64,000 nucleotides of DNA from Streptomyces sp. C10-9-1 (GTDB taxonomy: Bacteria > Actinomycetota > Actinomycetes > Streptomycetales > Streptomycetaceae). The first letter of the stretch is position 1. Every line of letters begins with the position of its first letter. The stretch is from NCBI RefSeq assembly GCF_024497955.1, contig NZ_JANHKP010000008.1:186001-250000 (forward strand), given 5' to 3'. Positions 1 through 8,523 of the stretch are shown one piece after another. The notes under the pieces were generated by a model. That model searched no databases, was not told the origin of the DNA, and saw only the letters and a program-made list of their open reading frames with translations. The position numbers and the translations under genes were made by a program.

Positions 1-1
1 C

Positions 2-355
2 GTCCCCGTGGTCGTCCCGATCTGGCGGCGGCCCTGGATGGTCCTGGGCCGGGACACCTTCGCCGGGGACCTGCTCGCCCGGCTCGGCGCGGTCAACGTC
101 TACGCGGGCCACGGCGAGCGCTACCCGAAGGTGCCGATCGAGGGGCTCGCGGCCTGCGGTGCCGAGCTGGTGGTGCTGCCCGACGAGCCCTACGCCTTCG
201 GTCCCGGCGACGGCCCCGAGGCGTTCCCCGGTACGCCCGCCGCGTTCGTCGACGGCAGGTGCCTCACCTGGTACGGGCCGTCGCTGGTGCAGGCTCCCCG
301 GGTGCTGGGGGAGGCGCTGCGGGCAGCTCGCCCCGCAGCAGGGCCCGGAGGGTGA
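2..355 (+). CDS. Helical-backbone metal receptor / BtuF-like binding protein, C-terminal part (5' end outside window)
   Basis: The reading frame is open from the first bases of the window and ends at TGA 353-355; the start lies upstream and is not seen. The 117 residues visible resemble the C-terminal lobe of class III periplasmic binding proteins (BtuF/FhuD fold) of the helical-backbone metal receptor type. Recognisable stretches are PIWRRPWMVLGRDTF, GAVNVYAG, ELVVLPDEPYAF and CLTWYGPSL. Such proteins normally deliver corrinoids, haem or ferric chelates to an ABC importer. No importer gene is visible here, so the ligand is unknown. The last 92 bp overlap the 3' end of the convergent transporter gene. 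Confidence 0.7.
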   Translation, partial: VPVVVPIWRRPWMVLGRDTFAGDLLARLGAVNVYAGHGERYPKVPIEGLAACGAELVVLPDEPYAFGPGDGPEAFPGTPAAFVDGRCLTWYGPSLVQAPRVLGEALRAARPAAGPGG

Positions 356-1454
356 GCGCACCCGCCGCGGCCCAGGCCGCCACCAGCACCCCGTACAGCG
401 CCACGGCCAGCCCCCGGTACGCCACCAGCCCGGTGTGCCCGGCCAGCGCCCACGCCGCCGTCACACAGGTGCCCACGGGGAAGGTGAACGCCCACCAGCC
501 CAGCGTGAACGGCATCCCCCCGCGGACCGCGCGCACCACCACGGCGGTGGCCAGCCCCAGCCACAGCAGCGCGAAGCCGGTGACGGGCACACCGTAGACG
601 ACCGCCAGGGCCTCCAGCGCCCGGGCGTAGGAGGCGTCCACGGCGCCCGGGGCCACGTCGGCCAGCTTGTTCACCGCGGTGGTCGACTGCCCCAGCGGGC
701 CGAGGACGAGGAACAGCGAGGGCGCCGCGGCCGCCGCCGGGGGCCCGTGGTGCAGCAGGCGGGCGAAGACCACGGGAAGGATCAGCGCCGTCGCGAGCAG
801 GCTGAGCCCGAACAGCGTGTAACCCGCCAGCAGCAGCGCCTCCCTCCCCTGCCCGGGCGGGGCGTGGGGCACCAGCAGCGGTACGCACGAGGCCGCCACC
901 ATCGGCGCCACCACCGGGAGCAGCCACACGGGCGAGGCGTCCTCGGGCGCCACCCGGTGCCGTACCACCATCAGATAGGGCACCGCGACCGCGACCACCA
1001 GGGCGGCGGCCGTGCCGGTGGCGAAGAGCACGGCCGCCACCGGGAGCGCGGCCGGTCCCAGCACCTTCTGCCCGGCCGTGGGCGCACCCGCCCCGACGGC
1101 CAGCAGCGCCATCGCCAGGCAGCCGTGGAACGGGGCGACGGCCGGGTCGAGCAGATGGGCCCGGGCCTGGTCCCGGTGGAGCGCCCAGTGCACGGCCCGT
1201 GCGCCCAGCAGGACGCACAGTGCCGCCGCGGCGAGCACCCACACCCCGCCGAGGAGGGCGGAGGCCACCGGAGCCCAGCGGACGGAACCGCCGCCGGAAA
1301 GGCCGCCCCGCAGCTCGGCCCCCGCCCCGGCCACGGCCGCGGTGCCCATCACCGCGGCGTACCACTGGGGGCTGAGATGGCGGACCGAGGGCGACCGGGA
1401 GGCCCTCGGCAGGGCGGGGAGCGGACGTGCGGAGGCGGGCGCGAGGGCGGTCAT
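264..1454 (-). CDS. TDT family transporter (tellurite-resistance/dicarboxylate, SLAC1/TehA fold)
   Basis: Encodes 396 residues with about ten hydrophobic segments, starting near HLSPQWYAAVMGTAAVAG, the usual first-helix signature of the TDT/SLAC1 family. Family members export sulfite (Ssu1, TsuA), dicarboxylates or tellurite-linked anions, or act as anion channels. The substrate is not determined here. ATG at 1454 is chosen because it is the last ATG before the first helix; the reading frame stays open far upstream, but there it is antisense to the LysR gene. The gene is divergent from that LysR gene, which makes it the probable target. The C-terminal tail is Pro/Ala-rich, and its 3' end overlaps the convergent binding-protein gene by 92 bp. 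Confidence 0.75.
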   Translation of the reverse strand: MTALAPASARPLPALPRASRSPSVRHLSPQWYAAVMGTAAVAGAGAELRGGLSGGGSVRWAPVASALLGGVWVLAAAALCVLLGARAVHWALHRDQARAHLLDPAVAPFHGCLAMALLAVGAGAPTAGQKVLGPAALPVAAVLFATGTAAALVVAVAVPYLMVVRHRVAPEDASPVWLLPVVAPMVAASCVPLLVPHAPPGQGREALLLAGYTLFGLSLLATALILPVVFARLLHHGPPAAAAAPSLFLVLGPLGQSTTAVNKLADVAPGAVDASYARALEALAVVYGVPVTGFALLWLGLATAVVVRAVRGGMPFTLGWWAFTFPVGTCVTAAWALAGHTGLVAYRGLAVALYGVLVAAWAAAGALTLRALLRGELPAAPPPAPGEPAPATARTR

Positions 1455-1508
1455 ACGGCCACTGTCGCGGGCGGACGGGGCCCCCACCAGGGACTCCGTC
1501 GCTATCGC

Positions 1509-1529
1509 CTCATAAGCTGGTCTTATGAG
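1509..1529. promoter_or_regulatory. Perfect 8-bp inverted repeat overlapping the LysR start codon (putative LysR operator)
   Basis: CTCATAAG (1509-1516), a 5-bp spacer, then CTTATGAG (1522-1529) form a perfect palindrome of the T-N11-A kind that LysR proteins bind. The second arm contains the ATG (1525-1527) of the LysR gene. No Shine-Dalgarno sequence precedes that ATG, so the message may be leaderless and the site could overlap promoter and start. It lies in the only intergenic space between transporter and regulator. Confidence 0.55.
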
Positions 1530-2445
1530 CGAAGAGGAGCGGGTGCCGCTGGCCCACCGCGTACCCGACCTGGGGGCGCTGGAGCTGCTGCTCGCCGTGG
1601 CCCGGCACGGCAGCCTCGGGCGCGCGGCCCGCGAGGTGGGCATCACCCAGCCGGCGGCGAGCAGCCGCGTCCGCTCGATGGAGCGGCAGCTCGGGGTGGC
1701 GCTGGTGGAGCGCTCTCCGCGGGGCTCCCGCCTCACCGAGGCCGGGGCGCTCGTCACGGACTGGGCCCGGCGTGTGGTGGAGGCGGCGGAGGCCTTCGAC
1801 GCCGGGGCGCAGGCCCTGCGCGGACGCCGCGACTCCCGGCTGCGCGTCGCCGCCAGCATGACCATCGCCGAGTACCTGCTGCCCGGCTGGCTGATCGCCC
1901 TGCGCGCCGCGCGGCCCGACACGGCCGTCTCGCTCCAGGCGGGCAACTCCGCTGCGGTCGCCGAGCGCCTGCTCGCGGGTGAGGCCGATCTGGGCTTCGT
2001 GGAGGGGCTCGCCGTGCCGGAGGGGCTGGACGGGACCGTCATCGGCCACGACCGGCTGCTCGTCGTGGCCGCGCCGGGCCACCCCTGGGCGCGCAGGCGC
2101 CGGGCGCCCCTGACCCCCGAGGAGCTGGCGGGCACACCGCTGGTGCTGCGCGAGCGCGGCTCGGGGACCCGGCAGGTGCTGGACTCGGCGCTCTCCTCCC
2201 ACGGGGGGCTGGCCGCGCCGCTGCTCGAACTGGCCTCCACGACGGCCGTGAAGGCCGCTGCGGTGAGCGGGGCGGGCCCCGCGGTCCTCAGCGAGCTGGC
2301 GGTCGCCGAGGAGAGGGCCTCGCGCCGTCTGGTCGGGATCCCGGTGGAGGGGGTCCGCCTGGACCGCGACCTGCGCGCGGTGTGGCCGCACGGGCACCGG
2401 CCGACGGGCCCGGCGAGGGACCTGCTGGGCCTGACCCGGGGGTAG
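1525..2445 (+). CDS. LysR-family transcriptional regulator
   Basis: 306 residues, the usual LysR length. An N-terminal winged helix-turn-helix (about residues 12-70) includes LELLLAVARHGSLGRAAREVGITQPAASSRVRSME as two visible parts, LELLLAVARHGSLGRAA and VGITQPAASSRV. The C-terminal part is the two-lobed substrate-binding domain (LRVAASMTIAEYLLPGWL onward). The divergent TDT transporter is the likely regulated gene, and the palindrome at the start codon suggests autoregulation. LysR proteins beside TDT or YeiH-type transporters often respond to sulfite or sulfur compounds, but nothing here proves the ligand. Confidence 0.85.
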   Translation: MSEEERVPLAHRVPDLGALELLLAVARHGSLGRAAREVGITQPAASSRVRSMERQLGVALVERSPRGSRLTEAGALVTDWARRVVEAAEAFDAGAQALRGRRDSRLRVAASMTIAEYLLPGWLIALRAARPDTAVSLQAGNSAAVAERLLAGEADLGFVEGLAVPEGLDGTVIGHDRLLVVAAPGHPWARRRRAPLTPEELAGTPLVLRERGSGTRQVLDSALSSHGGLAAPLLELASTTAVKAAAVSGAGPAVLSELAVAEERASRRLVGIPVEGVRLDRDLRAVWPHGHRPTGPARDLLGLTRG

Positions 2446-2463
2446 CGGCGGCCGGGGCGGCGG

Positions 2464-2507
2464 CCGTCCGCAGATGCCCGGGCGGCACGCCGGGCACCTG
2501 CGGACGG
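2464..2507. terminator. Bidirectional terminator-like hairpin between LysR gene and GATase1 gene
   Basis: Arms CCGTCCGCAG (2464-2473) and CTGCGGACGG (2498-2507), with an inner stem TGCCCGG/CCGGGCA after one mismatch, lie between the two convergent stop codons. There is no U-tract, as is common in Streptomyces. Confidence 0.65.
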
Positions 2508-2513
2508 GGTCGG

Positions 2514-3269
2514 TCAGGAGCGGGGGCCGACGGGCGCCTGCGGACGCACGGCGGCGGGCGCCGCCTCGCGGGCCGCGGCGACCAGCGCGGCCGCCACCCG
2601 GGTGTCCCCGCCCATCTCCGGGTGCCACTGCACGCCCAGCACCCAGCCCCGCCCGGAACCGGGCGGCGGCTCCACCGCCTCGACCGTGCCGTCCTCCGCG
2701 TGGGCGGAGGCCACCAGGCCCTCGCCGAGGCGGTCCACGGCCTGGTGGTGGTGGGTCGGCACGCCGAAGGGCTCCGGTACCAGCCCGGCGTAGCGGGTGC
2801 CGGGCACCGGGGTGACCGTGTGCTCCCCGAACACGCCCGTCGTGGAGCCGTCCGGCCCGCCCGCATGCCCGTCCAGGTGCTGCACCAGCGTTCCGCCGAG
2901 GGCCACGTTCAGCAGCTGCATTCCGCGGCAGACGCCGAGCAGGGGGGTGCCGCGCTCCAGCGCGCCCCGGACGAGCGCCAGCTCCCAGGCGTCGCGCTCC
3001 GGTGCGGGCGGCCCGGTGCGGGGGGAGCGGGCGGCGCCGTAGCAGGACGGGTCGACGTCCGGACCGCCCGCGACGAGGACGCCGTCCATCCGGGCCACCA
3101 CCTCCGCCGCGGTCCCCGGCGGCCCGGGCGGGAGCATCACGGGCAGCCCGCCCGCCGCCGCCACGAGCGCCGGGTAGGCGGCCGGCAGCAGCGCCGCGGG
3201 CAGGTCCCACACGCCCCAGCGGGCGGAGGTCTCCAGGTAGGTGCTGATTCCGATCAGCGGTCGGTCCAC
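2514..3269 (-). CDS. Class I glutamine amidotransferase-like gamma-glutamyl hydrolase (PuuD family)
   Basis: 251 residues. The nucleophile elbow GVCRGMQLLN places the catalytic Cys at 114, and VQWHPE gives His216 and Glu218, so the triad is complete. PuuD enzymes cleave the gamma-glutamyl group from gamma-glutamylated amine catabolites such as gamma-glutamyl-GABA. Here the expected substrate is the oxidised gamma-glutamyl product made by the neighbouring ligase, aldehyde dehydrogenase and SDR. GTG at 3269 is preceded by AGGAGG at a 5-nt spacing. The gene starts only 21 bp after the permease stop, so the two form an operon on the minus strand. Confidence 0.85.
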   Translation of the reverse strand: MDRPLIGISTYLETSARWGVWDLPAALLPAAYPALVAAAGGLPVMLPPGPPGTAAEVVARMDGVLVAGGPDVDPSCYGAARSPRTGPPAPERDAWELALVRGALERGTPLLGVCRGMQLLNVALGGTLVQHLDGHAGGPDGSTTGVFGEHTVTPVPGTRYAGLVPEPFGVPTHHHQAVDRLGEGLVASAHAEDGTVEAVEPPPGSGRGWVLGVQWHPEMGGDTRVAAALVAAAREAAPAAVRPQAPVGPRS

Positions 3270-3290
3270 GAATCCTCCTGTACGTGCGGG

Positions 3291-4766
3291 TCAGCTGCGT
3301 TCCAGTTCCGCCTCGGCCCGGGCGAGTGCCGCGAACTCCTCCTCGGGGGCGCCGGCGACGAGCCGGTGCCGACTGTAGAAGGCGAAGTAGGCCAGGGCGA
3401 CGGCGTAGACGGCGAGCGCGGTGAAGGCCGCCTCCCTGTCCACCAGGAAGGTCGCCACCAGCGCCGACAGGGCCAGGACGAGGGCGGTGGAGGAGGTCGC
3501 GATCCCGCCGGGTGTGCGGTAGGGGCGGTGCAGTTGCGGCTCGCGCCGCCGCAGCACGATGTGGGAGAGGGCCATCAGGGCGTAGCTGATGGTGGCGCCG
3601 AAGACCGCGATGTTCAGCATCCGGGCGCCGTTGCCGGTCCCCGCGGCGAGGGCGAAGCCGATCGCCCCGGGGATGAGCAGCCCCAGGTAGGGCGCCCTGC
3701 GGCGGCTGGTGAGCGACAGGAACCGGGGCAGGTAGCCGGCCCGGGAGAGGGCGAACAGCTGCCGGGAGCCGGCGTAGATCAGCGAGAAGAACGAGGCCAC
3801 CAGGCCCGCCAGGCCGGCGTAGTTCACGAAGCGGCTGAGCGCCGTCGGCCCCCCGTCGCCCTGGAGCGCGACCACCAGCGGGTTGCCCGCCTCCTGGATG
3901 GCGGCCGAGCCGCGTGCGCCGCTCGCCGCGACGAAGGTGACGGCCGCGAGCAGCACCAGCACGCCCATCGAGATGGACAGCGCCCTCGGCATGGAGCGCA
4001 CCGGGTCCTTGGCCTCCTCGGCGGCGAGCGGAACCCCCTCCACCCCGAGGAAGAACCACATGCCGAAGGGGAAGGCGGCCCAGATGCCCAGCAGCCCGAA
4101 CGGCAGCCAGGAGGAGGAGCCGAAGGCGTCCGGGTCGGCGGGGATGTCGTTCAGGCCGGAGGCGTCGAACTCGGTGAAGGCGCCCACGGCGAAGATCAGC
4201 AGCGCCGCCACGGCGACGGCCGTCACCACGAGGCTGAAGCGCAGGGCCTCGCCGACGCCCCACAGGTGGATGCCGATGAAGACCGCGAAGCAGGCCAGGT
4301 AGACCGGCCAGCCGGACTCCAGACCGAACAGCCCCAGCGACTCGACGTAGTCGCCGATGAAGATGGAGATCGCGGCGGGCGCGAGGATGTACTCGATGAG
4401 GATCGCGGTGCCGGTGAGGAACCCGCCCCAGGGGCCGAGCGCGCGCCGGGCGAAGCCGTAGCCGCCGCCCGCGGTGGGCAGGATCGCCGAGAGTTCGGCG
4501 AGCGCGAAGACGAGGCAGGCGTACATGGCGCCCATCAGCAGGGCCGCGACGGCCAGTCCGCCGAAGCCCCCCTTGGACAGGCCGATGTTCCAGCCGGAGA
4601 AGTCGCCGGAGACGACGTAGGCGACGCCGAGACCGGTCAGCAGCAGCCAGCCGGCGCTGCCGCGGCGCAGGGCGCGCCGCCGGAGGTAGGAGTCCCCCTC
4701 CGGGCCGGGGACTCCGGCGGGCGAGGGGGAGGGGGGTGCGCTGGGTGAGGTGGTGCCTTCCGCCAT
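3291..4766 (-). CDS. APC superfamily amino acid/amine permease
   Basis: 491 residues with about twelve hydrophobic segments. The first conserved segment is GLGVAYVVSGDFSGWN, typical of the ethanolamine/amino acid permease branch (EutP/YhfM-like) of the APC superfamily. LPTAGGGYGFARRALGPWGG is the family loop motif. Its position directly upstream of the gamma-glutamyl hydrolase and next to the glutamylation genes suggests uptake of ethanolamine or another amine. ATG at 4766 has AGGAG about 8 nt upstream; a longer open frame to 4832 has no ribosome site. Start codon and membrane topology are clear; substrate is inferred from neighbours. Confidence 0.85.
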   Translation of the reverse strand: MAEGTTSPSAPPSPSPAGVPGPEGDSYLRRRALRRGSAGWLLLTGLGVAYVVSGDFSGWNIGLSKGGFGGLAVAALLMGAMYACLVFALAELSAILPTAGGGYGFARRALGPWGGFLTGTAILIEYILAPAAISIFIGDYVESLGLFGLESGWPVYLACFAVFIGIHLWGVGEALRFSLVVTAVAVAALLIFAVGAFTEFDASGLNDIPADPDAFGSSSWLPFGLLGIWAAFPFGMWFFLGVEGVPLAAEEAKDPVRSMPRALSISMGVLVLLAAVTFVAASGARGSAAIQEAGNPLVVALQGDGGPTALSRFVNYAGLAGLVASFFSLIYAGSRQLFALSRAGYLPRFLSLTSRRRAPYLGLLIPGAIGFALAAGTGNGARMLNIAVFGATISYALMALSHIVLRRREPQLHRPYRTPGGIATSSTALVLALSALVATFLVDREAAFTALAVYAVALAYFAFYSRHRLVAGAPEEEFAALARAEAELERS

Positions 4767-4802
4767 GGGACGCTCCTGGCTCAACTCAAAGGTTCGTGCG
4801 GA

Positions 4803-4820
4803 CACCATTGCGGTCGTGGT
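4803..4820. promoter_or_regulatory. ATTGCGG-containing motif upstream of permease (possible second GntR site)
   Basis: CACCATTGCGGTCGTGGT upstream of the permease shares ATTGCGG with the minus-strand reading of the candidate operator at 5725-5740 (GGTATTGCGG). This hints that the same GntR regulator controls both transcripts. The match is short and could be chance. Confidence 0.25.
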
Positions 4821-4912
4821 GCGGCGGCGCAAGACCCGTGCGTAAAAGAGGCGTTACGGATCGGCTCCCCCGCGGCCCGCGGCCGCCCTCCGGGGTCCGG
4901 GCGCGCGACGGC

Positions 4913-5698
4913 TCAGCTGCGCCCCAGGAAGCCGCGCAGCAGCGCCGCCGTCCCCTCGCAGTGCTCCCGCATCACCTCGCGCGCCGCGTCCGCGTCCCCC
5001 TCCAGCACGGCGTCCACGAGCGCGGTGTGCTGGTGCTGGGAGTGCTCCAGGTTCCGCACCAGCAGGGGTATGCAGTCCAGCAGGTCGTTCAGGGAGGCGC
5101 GGACCGCCGCGTACCCGGCCGTCAGGGAGGCCGAACCGGACAGCTCGGCCAGCGTCAGGTGCAGCAGGGTGTCCTGCTTGCGGTAGTCGGCCAGGGGGGC
5201 GTCGTGCGTGGCCGCGAGCGCCGCGCGCAGCCGTCCGGCCTGCGCGTCCGTGAGCCCGTGCGCGGCGCACAGTCCCGCCGCGCCGACCTCCAGCACCTCG
5301 CGGAAGCGCAGGGTGTCCTCCACGTCCACGCCCGCCATCCGGCGCTGGAGCTCCTGCTCCCCGGGGCGCACCGGCCGCTCCCGGACGAACGTCCCGCCGT
5401 AGCGTCCCCGGCGGCTCTCGACCAGGCCCTCCTCCGTCAGGACCTTCAGCACCTCGCGCAGCGTCACCCGGCTGATCCCCATCCGCTCGGCCAGCTCCCG
5501 CTCGGCCGGCAGCCGCTCGCCGCCGGAGACCAGGCCGAGGCGCAGCAGCTGGAGGATCTGCTCCAGCGCCTCCTCGAAGCCGTTGCCCGCGCGCACCGGC
5601 CTCAGCACGGGGGTGAGCCGGTCGGGTGCGCCGTCCGCGCCGCCGCCCGCCGCCTCCGCGCCCGCGCGGGGTGCACCCGCTCCGCTGCTCTCGGTCAC
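4913..5698 (-). CDS. GntR/FadR-family regulator (FCD domain)
   Basis: About 261 residues: an N-terminal winged helix with PAERELAERMGISRVTLREV, typical of FadR-type GntR proteins, and a C-terminal all-helical FCD ligand domain ([19 protein letters not shown] onward). It lies between the permease operon and the divergent glutamine-synthetase-like gene, so it is probably the local regulator of amine catabolism. GTG at 5698 is preferred because AAGGGGAA lies about 9 nt upstream; an in-frame TTG at 5719 is the alternative. The Ala/Gly-rich first 35 residues look disordered. Confidence 0.85.
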   Translation of the reverse strand: MTESSGAGAPRAGAEAAGGGADGAPDRLTPVLRPVRAGNGFEEALEQILQLLRLGLVSGGERLPAERELAERMGISRVTLREVLKVLTEEGLVESRRGRYGGTFVRERPVRPGEQELQRRMAGVDVEDTLRFREVLEVGAAGLCAAHGLTDAQAGRLRAALAATHDAPLADYRKQDTLLHLTLAELSGSASLTAGYAAVRASLNDLLDCIPLLVRNLEHSQHQHTALVDAVLEGDADAAREVMREHCEGTAALLRGFLGRS

Positions 5699-5724
5699 CT
5701 CGCCGGTTCCCCTTCCCAATCAAT

Positions 5725-5740
5725 GGTCTTCCGCAATACC
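5725..5740. promoter_or_regulatory. Candidate GntR operator between divergent regulator and glnA4-like gene
   Basis: GGTCTTCCGCAATACC is a pseudo-palindrome (GGT.TT....AA.ACC) like the GGT-spacer-ACC sites bound by FadR-type regulators. It sits in the short divergent space between the GntR gene and the ligase gene. Confidence 0.4.
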
Positions 5741-5776
5741 TTATGACCTCCGGCTGACCCTAGGAGGCGTCACCCC

Positions 5777-7141
5777 GTGGCACACCGCACACCACCGCTC
5801 TCACTATCCGACCTCCGCGCCCGGGTCGACAGAGGGGAGGTCGACACCGTCGTCCTCGCCTTCCCCGACATGCAGGGCCGACTCCAGGGCAAGCGGTTCG
5901 CCGCGCGCTTCTTCCTCGACGAGGTCGTCGACCACGGCACGGAGGGCTGCAACTACCTCCTCGCCGTCGACGCCGAGATGAACACCGTCGACGGCTACGC
6001 GATGTCCTCCTGGGAGCGCGGCTACGGCGACTTCGCCATGCACGCCGACCTCGGCACGCTGCGCCCCACCCCCTGGCACGAGGGCACCGCCCTGGTCGTC
6101 GCGGACCTCGCCTGGCACGACGGCGCCCCGGTCGCGGCCGCCCCCCGCCAGATCCTGCGCCGCCAGCTGGAGCGGCTGGCCGAGCGGGGGCTCACCGCCC
6201 AGGTGGGCACCGAGCTGGAGTTCATCGTCTTCCGGGACACCTACGAACAGGCCTGGGACCGCGGCTACCGCGACCTCACCCCGGCCAACCAGTACAACAT
6301 CGACTACTCCGTCCTCGGCACCGGCCGCATCGAGCCGCTGCTGCGCCGCATCCGCAACGAGATGACGGGTGCCGGGCTGACCGTGGAGTCGGCCAAGGGC
6401 GAGTGCAACCCCGGCCAGCACGAGATCGCCTTCAAGTACGACGAGGCGCTGGTCACCTGCGACCAGCACGCCGTCTACAAGACCGGCGCCAAGGAGATCG
6501 CCGCGCAGGAGGGCTACTCCCTCACCTTCATGGCCAAGTACAACGAGCGCGAGGGCAACTCCTGCCACATCCACCTCTCGCTCCAGGACGCCGACGGCCG
6601 CAACGCCATGGCGGGCGACGGCCCCGGCGGGATGTCGCCCCTGATGCGCCACTTCCTCGCCGGACAGCTCGCCGCCCTGCGGGAGTTCACCCTCCTCTAC
6701 GCCCCGCACGTCAACTCCTACAAGCGCTTCCAGCCCGGATCCTTCGCCCCGACCGCGGCCGCCTGGGGGCACGACAACCGCACCTGCGCGCTCCGCGTGG
6801 TCGGCCACGGCCGCTCGATGCGCTTCGAGAACCGCCTCCCCGGCGGCGACGTCAACCCCTACCTCGCCGTGGCCGGTCTCGTCGCCGCCGGCCTGCACGG
6901 GGTGGAGCAGCGCCTGGAGCTCCCCGAGCCCTGCACCGGCAACGCCTACGCGGAGGACCACGCCCACGTCCCCACCACCCTGCGCGAAGCGGCCGAACTC
7001 TGGGAGACCAGCGCCGTCGCCAAGGCCGCCTTCGGAGACGAGGTCGTCGCCCACTACCGCAACATGGCCCGCGTCGAACTCGACGCCTTCGACGCCGCCG
7101 TCACCGACTGGGAGCTCCGCCGCTCCTTCGAACGCATGTGA
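5777..7141 (+). CDS. glnA4: Glutamine synthetase-like gamma-glutamylamine ligase (probable gamma-glutamylethanolamide synthetase, GlnA4 type)
   Basis: 454 residues with the glutamine synthetase fold. Visible signatures are VGTELEFIVF (glutamate/metal site, about 142), NPGQHEIAFKY, GNSCHIHLSL, NSYKRFQPGSFAPTAAAWG and the C-terminal FENRLPGGDVNPYLA. The N-terminal FPDMQGRLQGKRF resembles the non-canonical Streptomyces glutamylamine ligases rather than GlnA1. Such enzymes join glutamate to ethanolamine or polyamines using ATP. The flanking permease, GntR, ALDH, SDR and PuuD-like genes, and the recalled synteny with S. coelicolor SCO1613, favour GlnA4 over the polyamine enzyme GlnA3. GTG start at 5777, AGGAGG 9 nt upstream. 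The aldehyde dehydrogenase gene follows after 8 bp. Confidence 0.75.
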   Translation: MAHRTPPLSLSDLRARVDRGEVDTVVLAFPDMQGRLQGKRFAARFFLDEVVDHGTEGCNYLLAVDAEMNTVDGYAMSSWERGYGDFAMHADLGTLRPTPWHEGTALVVADLAWHDGAPVAAAPRQILRRQLERLAERGLTAQVGTELEFIVFRDTYEQAWDRGYRDLTPANQYNIDYSVLGTGRIEPLLRRIRNEMTGAGLTVESAKGECNPGQHEIAFKYDEALVTCDQHAVYKTGAKEIAAQEGYSLTFMAKYNEREGNSCHIHLSLQDADGRNAMAGDGPGGMSPLMRHFLAGQLAALREFTLLYAPHVNSYKRFQPGSFAPTAAAWGHDNRTCALRVVGHGRSMRFENRLPGGDVNPYLAVAGLVAAGLHGVEQRLELPEPCTGNAYAEDHAHVPTTLREAAELWETSAVAKAAFGDEVVAHYRNMARVELDAFDAAVTDWELRRSFERM

Positions 7142-7149
7142 GGCAGCCC

Positions 7150-8520
7150 GTGTCCCAGCCCTACACCCTCGACGTCCTCAACCCGGCCACCGAGGAGCTC
7201 GTGGCCACCGTCCCCGGCGCCACCGCCGCCGACGTGGACGCCGCCGTCACCCGCGCCGCGGCCGCGCAGCGCACCTGGGCCGCGGCGGCACCGGCCGACC
7301 GCGCCCGGCTGCTGCGCCGCTTCGCCGCCGTGGTCGACGCGCACACCGAGGAGCTGGCCCGCCTGGAGGTCTCGGAGGCCGGCCACACCCTCGGCAACGC
7401 CCGCTGGGAGGCCGGCAACGTCCGCGACCTGCTCGACTACTGCGCGGGCGGCGTCGAGCGCCTGACCGGACACCAGATCCCCGTCCCCGGCGGCCTCGAC
7501 GTCACCTTCCTCGAACCCCTCGGCGTGGTGGGCGTCATCGCGCCCTGGAACTTCCCCATGCCCGTCGCCGCCTGGGGCACCGCCCCCGCCCTCGCGGCCG
7601 GGAACGCCGTGCTGCTCAAACCCGCCGAGGCCACCCCGCTGACCGCGCAGCGGCTCGCGGAGCTGGCCCTCCAGGCCGGACTGCCCGAGCACCTCCTCCA
7701 GGTGCTGCCCGGCCGTGGCGACATCGCGGGCGAGGCGCTGGTCCGCCACCCGGGCGTGGCCAAGATCGTGTTCACGGGTTCCACCGCCGTCGGGCGGAGG
7801 ATCATGGCCCTGTGCGCCGAGCGGACCAAGCGGGTCACCCTCGAACTCGGCGGCAAGAACCCCAACATCGTCTTCGCCGACGCGGACCTGGAGAAGGCCG
7901 CGGCCGCCGCCCCGATGTCCTTCCTCGACAACAGCGGCCAGGACTGCTGCGCCCGCACCCGCATCCTGGTGCAGCGCTCCGTGTACGAGCGCTTCCTCGA
8001 CCTGCTGGCGCCCGCCGTCGCCTCGGTGACCGTGGGCGACCCGCTGGACGAGCGCACGGACATGGGCCCGCTGATCTCCAAGAGCCAGCTGGAACGCGTC
8101 CGCTCCTACGTGCCCGGGGACGCCGAGGCCATCCGAGGCACCGCCCCGGCGGGCCCCGGCTTCTGGTTCCCCCCGACCGTGCTCACCGGCCTGGCGCCGG
8201 ACGCCCCCGCCGCCCGCGAGGAGGTCTTCGGACCCGTCGCCGCCGTCCTGCCCTTCGAGGACGAGGCCGACGCCGTCCGCCTGGCCAACGCCACCGACTA
8301 CGGCCTCTCCGGCTCCGTCTGGACCCGGGACGTCGGCCGCGCGCTGCGCGTCAGCCGGGCCGTCGCCGCGGGCAACCTCTCCGTCAACTCCCATGCCAGC
8401 GTCCGCTACTGGACCCCCTTCGGCGGCTTCAAGCAGTCCGGCATCGGCCGGGAACTGGGCCCCGACGCCCTCGCCGCGTTCACCGAGACCAAGAACGTCT
8501 TCATCAGCACGGAGGACTGA
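7150..8520 (+). CDS. NAD(P)-dependent aldehyde dehydrogenase
   Basis: 456 residues, complete ALDH. ELGGKNPNIVF marks the general-base Glu region, and SGQDCCART marks the active site with catalytic Cys266 (two residues after Gln). GIAPWNFPMP-like residues (VGVIAPWNFPMP) and GFKQSGIGRELG are conserved family blocks. GTG at 7150 lies 8 bp after the glnA4-like stop, so the genes are co-transcribed. By context it should oxidise a gamma-glutamyl aldehyde formed from the glutamylated amine. The substrate is inference; the enzyme class is certain. Confidence 0.9.
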   Translation: MSQPYTLDVLNPATEELVATVPGATAADVDAAVTRAAAAQRTWAAAAPADRARLLRRFAAVVDAHTEELARLEVSEAGHTLGNARWEAGNVRDLLDYCAGGVERLTGHQIPVPGGLDVTFLEPLGVVGVIAPWNFPMPVAAWGTAPALAAGNAVLLKPAEATPLTAQRLAELALQAGLPEHLLQVLPGRGDIAGEALVRHPGVAKIVFTGSTAVGRRIMALCAERTKRVTLELGGKNPNIVFADADLEKAAAAAPMSFLDNSGQDCCARTRILVQRSVYERFLDLLAPAVASVTVGDPLDERTDMGPLISKSQLERVRSYVPGDAEAIRGTAPAGPGFWFPPTVLTGLAPDAPAAREEVFGPVAAVLPFEDEADAVRLANATDYGLSGSVWTRDVGRALRVSRAVAAGNLSVNSHASVRYWTPFGGFKQSGIGRELGPDALAAFTETKNVFISTED

Positions 8521-8523
8521 CCC

